The notes below the pieces were generated by a model that did not search any database, was not told the origin of the DNA, and worked only from the letters and a program-made list of their open reading frames with translations. This document shows, one piece after another, positions 1 to 5,933 of a DNA stretch of 20,318 nt. Source of the DNA: UBA7672 sp034439955. Lineage in GTDB: Bacteria; Pseudomonadota; Alphaproteobacteria; Caulobacterales; Hyphomonadaceae. The translations under genes and the position numbers were made by a program. The stretch's first letter is position 1, and the number at the start of each line of letters is the position of its first letter. The stretch lies in contig JAWXBJ010000133.1 of NCBI GenBank assembly GCA_034439955.1, positions 1 through 20,318 on the forward strand. Reading direction: 5' to 3'.

Positions 1-119
1 TGCCGCGCGGCATTTTCGTGGCGCAAGACGACGCCAACACGCTTCCGGCTCAGGCTCAGAACTTCAAGTTCGTCGACTGGCGCGAGATCGAGACGGCGCT
101 AGGACTGCCCCGAAGCTAA
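1..119 (+). CDS. C-terminal end of an unidentified protein (5' end outside window)
   Basis: An open frame runs from the left edge (first full codon at base 3) to a TAA at 117-119 and gives 38 residues, starting PRGIFVAQDD and ending ETALGLPRS. It is read rightward and ends three bases before the mutL stop codon, so the two genes are tail to tail with no terminator between them. The composition (charged, mixed hydrophobic, no low complexity) looks like a folded soluble domain. The fragment is too short for me to name a family, and no catalytic motif is visible. The frame, the codon use (GC-rich third positions) and the tight convergent spacing are the only support for it being real. Confidence 0.6.
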   Translation, partial: PRGIFVAQDDANTLPAQAQNFKFVDWREIETALGLPRS

Positions 120-122
120 CAC

Positions 123-1997
123 CTACCGTCGCCCGAACAGTCGCTCGATATCGGAGAGCTTGAGTTCGACATAGGTTGGGCGTCCGTGGTTGCACTGGCC
201 CGAGTGCGGCGTCGCCTCCATCTGCCGGAGCAGCGCGTTCATCTCGTCGCCTGACAGACGCCGCCCGGCCCGCACCGACCCCCGGCAGGCCATGGCGCCA
301 ACAATCTCCTCCATGCGCTCCTTGAGCAACGGACCAGCGTCATGGTCGCCGAAATCGTCCGCCAGATCCCGGATCAGACCCTTGGCGTCCATGGGACCAA
401 AGAGGGCCGGTGTTGCACGAACGGCAAGGGCGCCGCGCCCGAACGGCTCTATTTCGAGGCCGAGGTCCAGCAGCTCTCCGGCCCGGGCAAGCACGCGCTC
501 CGCTTCTTCTTCGCTGACCTCGACGATCTCCGGGATAAGCAGGGCCTGTCGTCGGACTCCGGAGGACGCCATCTCCGCTTTCATGCGTTCGTAGACCAGG
601 CGTTCGTGCGCGGCGTGCTGATCGACGATCACGATACCGTCCGCCGTCTGGGCGACGATATAGGTCTCGTGCAGCTGGGCCCGGGCCGCGCCCAGGGGCG
701 CCACGACCGGTCCATGCTCCGCTCCCCCATCGACGGGCTCCACGCGTCCGCTGTGGTCGCCAGCGAATGCCTGGAAGAACGCGCCCGGCTCGTCCCGCAA
801 ACCTTGACCGCCGCCCGCCACGGCCGGCGCCAGTGCGGGCGACCCGACTGTCCCGCCATTGCCCCAAGGCAAGGAAGAGACGCCGGGACGAAAAGCCCCC
901 AGCGCGGCGCCGGCCACAGTCGTGCTGGACCGGTGACCCGCCCCCGCAAGCCCGTGGCGCAGTGCGCCGATCATCAGTCCGCGGACGTTGGAGGGGTCGC
1001 GGAAACGCACTTCGGTCTTGGCAGGATGGACATTGACATCGACGTCCTCGGGCCGCAGCTCGAGGAATAGCGCCGCCATCGGGTGCCGGTCCCGTGCAAG
1101 GAAATCCTGGTAGGCGGCGCGGATGACGCCGATCATCAGCCGGTCCTTCACGGGCCGTCCGTTGACGAACAGATACTGGTGCTGCGCGCTGCCCCGGTTG
1201 AAGGTGGGCAAGCCCGCAAACCCGACCACGCACACATTGTCGCGCACCGCGTCGATCTCGATGGCGTTGTCTCGAAACTCCCCGCCGAGAATAGCGGCCA
1301 GCCGCCTCAATCGCGCGGACACAGGATCTCCTGCTTCGCCCTGAAGTCTGACCAGCGTGCGCTCGTCGCTTTCGAGATGAAAGGCCACGTTGGGCCGCGA
1401 AAGCGCCAGCCGGCGAACCGTATCCGCGACCGCAAGAGATTCGGAGCGTTCGGATTTCATGAACTTCAACCGCGCCGGAGTCGCGAAATAAAGATCGCGC
1501 ACATCGACGATCGTGCCCTGCGACGCCAGCCCCTGCCACGGGGCAGGACGCGGATCTTCGACACGCCCGCCTTCTACAGCAAGTTCGAACGCGCGGTCGC
1601 CGCCTTCGGCCCGGGATCGGATGGTCATGCGGGAGACAGATCCAATCGAGGGCAGCGCCTCGCCCCGGAACCCCAGCGTGCGGATGTCGAGTAGATCGAC
1701 ACGCCCGTCGTCGTCCACCGCCAGTTTCGAAGTCGCGTGACGTTCGATTGCAAGCGACAATTCGCCTGGCGCCATGCCATGACCATCGTCTTCCACGACC
1801 AGGCGCCGCAGCCCGCCTTGCTCGATGCGAACCCTGATGGAAAGGGCGCCCGCATCCAGCGCGTTCTCGATCAATTCCTTGATCGCTGCGGCGGGACGCT
1901 CGATGACTTCGCCGGCGGCGATCCGGTTCACGGCATCGGCCGGCAGCCGCTTGATGCCGCCACGGGGTCTAGCCTGCAGAAGAACCGATTCGGGCAT
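123..1997 (-). CDS. mutL: DNA mismatch repair protein MutL (endonuclease-type)
   Basis: MutL couples mismatch recognition by MutS to strand removal. The N-terminal GHKL ATPase is complete: IAAGEVIERP (27-36), KELIEN (40-45; E41 and N45 match the E. coli catalytic Glu and Mg-binding Asn), DDGHGM (70-75), HATSKL (87-92) and GFRGEAL (109-115), followed by FVNGRP and NVHPAKTEVRF in the transducer domain. A Gly/Ala-rich linker (about 360-440) leads to the C-terminal domain. That domain carries DQHAAHERLVYE (459-470), an exact DQHA-x2-E-x4-E metal-binding endonuclease motif, plus ACRGSV (C571) and CNHGRPT (C602). This is the nicking MutL of bacteria lacking MutH. The 624-aa length is normal for the family. 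ATG at 1995-1997 leaves about 12 extra N-terminal residues compared with E. coli MutL. It is the last gene of the leftward train, 82 bp after the M16 lipoprotein. Confidence 0.97.
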   Translation of the reverse strand: MPESVLLQARPRGGIKRLPADAVNRIAAGEVIERPAAAIKELIENALDAGALSIRVRIEQGGLRRLVVEDDGHGMAPGELSLAIERHATSKLAVDDDGRVDLLDIRTLGFRGEALPSIGSVSRMTIRSRAEGGDRAFELAVEGGRVEDPRPAPWQGLASQGTIVDVRDLYFATPARLKFMKSERSESLAVADTVRRLALSRPNVAFHLESDERTLVRLQGEAGDPVSARLRRLAAILGGEFRDNAIEIDAVRDNVCVVGFAGLPTFNRGSAQHQYLFVNGRPVKDRLMIGVIRAAYQDFLARDRHPMAALFLELRPEDVDVNVHPAKTEVRFRDPSNVRGLMIGALRHGLAGAGHRSSTTVAGAALGAFRPGVSSLPWGNGGTVGSPALAPAVAGGGQGLRDEPGAFFQAFAGDHSGRVEPVDGGAEHGPVVAPLGAARAQLHETYIVAQTADGIVIVDQHAAHERLVYERMKAEMASSGVRRQALLIPEIVEVSEEEAERVLARAGELLDLGLEIEPFGRGALAVRATPALFGPMDAKGLIRDLADDFGDHDAGPLLKERMEEIVGAMACRGSVRAGRRLSGDEMNALLRQMEATPHSGQCNHGRPTYVELKLSDIERLFGRR

Positions 1998-2079
1998 GCA
2001 TACAGCCTAACCCGGCGACGGCCGGAAATCAGCGCCCGATCCGCCAAAATCCGTGCACAGCCAGAGGTGGGCTATGGAG

Positions 2080-3408
2080 TCAAAGCGTCGGCTCTCCGAC
2101 CAGAACGAAGGTAAAGGCTTCCGGTTTGAGATAGGTCTCGCCGACCCGCTTCAGATCCGCCAGCGTCACCGCGTTGATAAGATCGTTTCTCCGGGTCACG
2201 TAATCGAGCCCAAGGTTGTCCTGCCGCACCTGCATCAGATTGCGCGCGATCTTTGCGTTGGAGTCGAAATTGAGCGGATAGGCGCCGGTGAGATAGGCTT
2301 TGGCGTCCGCCACCTCTTTTTCGGTCGGACCCTCCGAACCCAGCCGGGCGATGTGTTCCTTTGTAAGGCGCACCACTTCGCCCGCTTTCTCGTTCATCGT
2401 GGATGCGCTGCCGGTCCAGCGCCACAGATGCGGCTGGGCGGACAGCCCCGTGCCGATGCCGTAGGTCAGTCCCTTTTGTTCGCGTATATCGTCCATCAGG
2501 CGCGAGGAAAATCCGCCGCCGCCCAGAATGTAGTTGAGCACGTAGGCCGCATAGAAATCGGGGTCGTCCCGTTTCACGCCGGGTCCGGAGAACTGGACGA
2601 GCGTTTGGGGTATGGGCAGAGGCTTGACGATCGGAGCAGAGGGGGCCTGCTGCGCGACCACGTCGGGCACGGTCGCCACCTTGGAGGTTGTCGGCAAACC
2701 GCCAAAGACTTCGTCGAGCTTCGGCGCAAGCTCCTCGGCGGTGATGTCGCCCACGACCGTGACAAGCAGCCGGTCCTTCGACATCAGCGTGCCCTTGAGG
2801 GACGTCACATCCTCGCGCGTGATCGCTGCGACGGTCGGCATCGTGGGATATCGGCCATAGGGATGACCCGCCATAATGTGCGCGTTCATCGCCCGCCCCG
2901 CGATCACCCCGGGGTTGGTTTCCGACTGAGCGACCGAGACGGCCAGTTCGCGACGGGCGCGCTCGATGGGTTCAGCGTCGAAACGCGGTTCCGACAACGC
3001 CAGCCGCGCCATTTCGAAGGCTTCAGCGCCGGTTTCTTTCAGAGTGCTCATCGAGCACGACGTCCAGTCTCCGTTGATGCTGCAGCCGAAGCTCATGTTG
3101 AGATCTTCCATGCGCGCGCCAAACGCCTGGCTGTCGAGATCTCCCGCGCCTTCATTCATCATGTAGCCAAGGATCCATGACGCCCCGTCCCGGCCCGCTG
3201 GCTCGACGGCCGAGCCGCCCTTCCAGGCCATCTCCATGGCGATGATCGGAACGAACGGTTCGGAGACCAGCCACGCCGTCACGCCTCCTGGCGACGTCAC
3301 GACCTCTATGTCTGCCAGCGCCGATGTATCCGCAGGCGTTTCCGCCGTCCGGGCGCCCGAACAGGCCGTCAGCGCAACAAGACAGACCGCAAAACTCAGG
3401 GAACGCAT
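2080..3408 (-). CDS. M16-family lipoprotein lacking the zinc site (non-catalytic M16 partner)
   Basis: This 442-aa protein has the M16 (pitrilysin/processing peptidase) fold but not its zinc site. The place where HxxEH should lie reads ILGYMMNEG (about residues 79-87). The C-terminal half keeps the substrate-binding Arg/Tyr pair, FSSRLMDDIREQKGLTYGI (R303, Y316), after an LNYILGGGG segment. This is the pattern of the non-catalytic subunit in paired bacterial M16 proteins. I chose ATG at 3406-3408 because it gives a lipoprotein signal, MRSLSFAVCLVALTAC, with lipobox LTAC (C16). It also overlaps the stop of the upstream M16 gene by one base (TGATG), typical of translational coupling. A longer frame to 3519 would bury the signal. 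The residue after Cys is Ser, not Asp, which in Gram-negatives favours outer-membrane sorting. It probably forms a heterodimer with the catalytic M16 encoded just upstream. Confidence 0.92.
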   Translation of the reverse strand: MRSLSFAVCLVALTACSGARTAETPADTSALADIEVVTSPGGVTAWLVSEPFVPIIAMEMAWKGGSAVEPAGRDGASWILGYMMNEGAGDLDSQAFGARMEDLNMSFGCSINGDWTSCSMSTLKETGAEAFEMARLALSEPRFDAEPIERARRELAVSVAQSETNPGVIAGRAMNAHIMAGHPYGRYPTMPTVAAITREDVTSLKGTLMSKDRLLVTVVGDITAEELAPKLDEVFGGLPTTSKVATVPDVVAQQAPSAPIVKPLPIPQTLVQFSGPGVKRDDPDFYAAYVLNYILGGGGFSSRLMDDIREQKGLTYGIGTGLSAQPHLWRWTGSASTMNEKAGEVVRLTKEHIARLGSEGPTEKEVADAKAYLTGAYPLNFDSNAKIARNLMQVRQDNLGLDYVTRRNDLINAVTLADLKRVGETYLKPEAFTFVLVGEPTL

Positions 3409-4763
3409 CACTGGGGCTCCACCAGCAGCGTCGCATCGACGTGATGGACCCCCGTCATGTAAGCATTCATGGCCTGCTTCACCTGTTCGGCCGTCACCGC
3501 TCGAACGCGATCGTCCCACGCCTGAATCTGCTCGATCGTCTGCCCCGCGACGAGCTGGCCGCCATACCAGTTGGCCATCGAAACCTGACTGTCGCGCGCG
3601 AATGTTTCCGAAGCGGCGATCCGCGCCTTGGCGCGCACCAGTTCGGTCGCGGTCGGGCCTTCCCCGAGAAACTGGTCGACAACGGCGGCGGCGGCTTTCT
3701 CCACGGCGTCAAGCGTCTTGCCGGGACTGGGCGAGCCGCCAACTCCGATAATCCCGCGAGCGACGCTGTCGCTCGTGAAGGCGTAGGCCGACACCGCCAC
3801 CCCCTGCGTCTCGACAAGTTCGCGATTGAGCCGACTGGTCCGGCCTCCACCGAGGATTTCCAGTCCAACCTGCAGGGCTTCGGCCTGCGGGTCGCCGGTT
3901 TCCACTCCAAGCCAGTACCGGCTCCACTCCGGCTGCCGAACCTTGGGATCGGAGTGCGAGACACGCACAGTTTCCGCTAATGGTCTGACCTCGGGCCATG
4001 AGCGTTTCTGCAGGTCTCCCTTGGCCGCGATCGATCCATAGATACGGTCCGCCAGCGGCTTCAGCTCGGCTGCCGTTATGTCGCCCGCCACGACGAGGAT
4101 CGCATCTTCAGGCCCATACCATCGGCTGTACCAGCCGAGTGCATCGTCGCGAGTCAGGGCGCCGACCTCGCTCATGCGGCCGATCACCGGAATGCTGTAA
4201 GGGTGGCCGGAGTACAGCGCCGCATAGACCTTCTCGTTCAGCAGCGATGACGGCGCGCTGTCGACATTCTGGCGGCGCTCCTCCTTGACGACGTCGCGTT
4301 CCGAAACGACCTCGCTTTCAGCAAGCTGAAGACCCGTCATGCGGTCGGCTTCGAGCTCCATCATCTGCGGCAGTCGGTCTTTGGCGACCCGGAAGAAATA
4401 GTTGGTGTAATCATAGCTGGTGCTGGCGTTATCCTGACCGCCATTGCGCGCAACGATCTTCGAGTATTCGCCCGCCGCGATCTTGCCTGTCGCCTTGAAC
4501 ATCAGATGTTCGAAAAAATGGGCGATGCCGGATTTGCCTGGAACCTCGTCGGCCGAGCCGACGCGATACCAGATCATGTGCGTGACCACGGGTGCCCGGT
4601 GATCGGGAAGGACCACGGCCGTTATGCCATTGGCGAGCTTGAACGTCTCCGGCCGCCAGGCCTCTGAAGTCTGCGCCTGCGCCGAAGGGAAAAGCGCCGC
4701 CACGCCAGCGGCGAGAGCGGTCGCCACATCAATGCGGGTCTGTCGCCACCAGCCTGCTCTCAT
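3408..4763 (-). CDS. Zinc metalloprotease, M16 family, exported (catalytic subunit)
   Basis: This 451-aa M16 peptidase has an intact zinc motif, HFFEH (82-86), in GIAHFFEHLMF. The distal Glu ligand lies in SERDVVKEERRQ (about 154-165), at the usual spacing of about 75 residues. Two M16 repeats are visible; the second carries LEILGGGRTSRLNRELVE. The start is ATG 4761-4763: GGGAG sits seven bases upstream, and the encoded N-terminus is a signal peptide (basic MRAGWWRQTR, a hydrophobic stretch, and a likely AQA|Q cut after residue 30). An upstream start at 4835 would add 24 Arg/Ser-rich residues in front and is rejected. The enzyme should act in the periplasm on peptides or misfolded envelope proteins. 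It overlaps the non-catalytic partner gene by one base and follows the DUF3035 lipoprotein by 68 bp. Confidence 0.95.
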   Translation of the reverse strand: MRAGWWRQTRIDVATALAAGVAALFPSAQAQTSEAWRPETFKLANGITAVVLPDHRAPVVTHMIWYRVGSADEVPGKSGIAHFFEHLMFKATGKIAAGEYSKIVARNGGQDNASTSYDYTNYFFRVAKDRLPQMMELEADRMTGLQLAESEVVSERDVVKEERRQNVDSAPSSLLNEKVYAALYSGHPYSIPVIGRMSEVGALTRDDALGWYSRWYGPEDAILVVAGDITAAELKPLADRIYGSIAAKGDLQKRSWPEVRPLAETVRVSHSDPKVRQPEWSRYWLGVETGDPQAEALQVGLEILGGGRTSRLNRELVETQGVAVSAYAFTSDSVARGIIGVGGSPSPGKTLDAVEKAAAAVVDQFLGEGPTATELVRAKARIAASETFARDSQVSMANWYGGQLVAGQTIEQIQAWDDRVRAVTAEQVKQAMNAYMTGVHHVDATLLVEPQ

Positions 4764-4831
4764 CGACCGTCTCCCGGAATGTGATTTCGCGCGAAGGCCC
4801 GAATGCAGCTTCGTCCGCGACGTTCTGGATG

Positions 4832-5350
4832 TCACAGCCCCGGGAGCTTGCTGGTCGCCCTGCGCCGGATCAGCACGTCACCGCCGCCGGTGAGATCCTG
4901 CACGGCGACCTGCTCCGCCCGAAGCCGCTCGGCCTCGGCGACGGGATCGAGCAAGGGTTCACTCGGGATCCCCCTGCCGAAATTGAGGATGCTGTCGGAG
5001 AAGCTGCGCGATTTGCGCACAGTCTGCGCCGCGTCGTAATCCACGGCGGCGCGCACGGCACGGTCCACGGCATCGCCGCCGGCCTGTTTGACCAGAAGTT
5101 TTTCGCCCTCGCTTGCGTCCTTGCCGATATCCGTGCCGAAAACGGCGACGCGGGCCTGGGCGTCGGCTTCGAGTTCCTGGGGTCGGCTTTCGCCGGGCGC
5201 CGGCGGACGCAGGTTATAGTCCGGCGGCACGGTCAACGGCGCCTTGCGAACCACGCGAAACTCGTCGGGCGTCTGAGGGCCGCTGGAACAGGCCGACAGG
5301 GCAAGGGCGGCCAAGACGGCGACAAGGCCGGTGGTTTCGAAACGCTTCAC
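4832..5350 (-). CDS. DUF3035-type outer-membrane lipoprotein
   Basis: The protein is 172 aa with a clear lipoprotein signal, VKRFETTGLVAVLAALALSAC, lipobox LSAC, C21 lipidated. The mature part matches my memory of the alphaproteobacterial DUF3035 family: TPDEFRVVRKAPLTVPPDYNLRPP followed by a charged, Ala-rich tail. This 'beta-barrel assembly complex subunit BamF-like' region usually sits between lspA and M16 genes. I chose GTG at 5348-5350 because AAGGAGAG lies a few bases upstream and the signal peptide begins there; the frame open to 5578 runs back into lspA and would lose it. It starts 49 bp after the lspA stop, so LspA probably matures this very product. The function of the family is poorly defined, and an envelope or outer-membrane assembly role is inference. 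Confidence 0.85.
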   Translation of the reverse strand: MKRFETTGLVAVLAALALSACSSGPQTPDEFRVVRKAPLTVPPDYNLRPPAPGESRPQELEADAQARVAVFGTDIGKDASEGEKLLVKQAGGDAVDRAVRAAVDYDAAQTVRKSRSFSDSILNFGRGIPSEPLLDPVAEAERLRAEQVAVQDLTGGGDVLIRRRATSKLPGL

Positions 5351-5399
5351 GAAAGTCTCTCCTTCAGACACAAAGTTCCGGTCACCGTGCGGACCCACC

Positions 5400-5933
5400 C
5401 TAGCCGGGCGCTTTGCGTCCCGCCAGCACTTGATCCAGCAGGAGGATCGCCGCGCCCACCGAGATCGAGGCATCGGCCACGTTGAAGATCCAGGGGAAGA
5501 ACATCCCGGAAAAATCGAGGAAATCCACGACAGCGCCAAAACGCGCCCGATCGACAAGGTTTCCCACCGCCCCGCCAATGACCAACGCGAGCGACAGAGC
5601 CGTCAGCCAGCGTTCCGCCCTCAGTAGCCAGACCGTGAACCCGATGGCAATGGCCGAGGTCAGCGCGAAAAGCACCCACCGGGCGGCCCCCTCGGCCTGC
5701 AGGGCGCCAAAGCTGACGCCGCGATTCCAGGTCATGCTGAGATCGAAAACCGGAGACAGCTCGATTCGCCCACAGGCATTGTCAGCGAGGCACGCCAGGG
5801 CGTTGAATGCCGGCTCGCCGAGGATCAGGTGTTTCGACAACTGGTCCAGCCCGATGATCGTGACCGCTAGAGGTAGCGCCCACAGCCAGTGCCGGGTCAT
5901 CTTGTCGGGCGACAGCCAGTCGATGGTCGCCAT
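5400..5933 (-). CDS. lspA: Lipoprotein signal peptidase (signal peptidase II)
   Basis: LspA is the inner-membrane aspartyl protease that removes lipoprotein signal peptides after diacylglyceryl transfer. The 177-aa protein has four hydrophobic segments and all family blocks: GLDQLSKHL near the N-terminus, TWNRGVSFG, GGAVGNLVDRARFGAVVDF (first catalytic Asp in VVDF) and PWIFNVADASISVG (second catalytic Asp in NVAD). ATG at 5931-5933 overlaps the ileS TGA (5933-5935) by one base, so translation is probably coupled to ileS. The ileS-lspA order is widespread in proteobacteria. An internal ATG at residue 12 is a possible alternative start. Two lipoprotein genes lie immediately downstream in the same direction. 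Confidence 0.97.
   Translation of the reverse strand: MATIDWLSPDKMTRHWLWALPLAVTIIGLDQLSKHLILGEPAFNALACLADNACGRIELSPVFDLSMTWNRGVSFGALQAEGAARWVLFALTSAIAIGFTVWLLRAERWLTALSLALVIGGAVGNLVDRARFGAVVDFLDFSGMFFPWIFNVADASISVGAAILLLDQVLAGRKAPG

Noticed and set aside
2053..3180. A 375-codon rightward frame opposite the M16 lipoprotein gene.
   Set aside because: It is a shadow of the sense gene: rich in Arg, His and Gly, with no motif, and the sense frame has strong family motifs and a coupled start.
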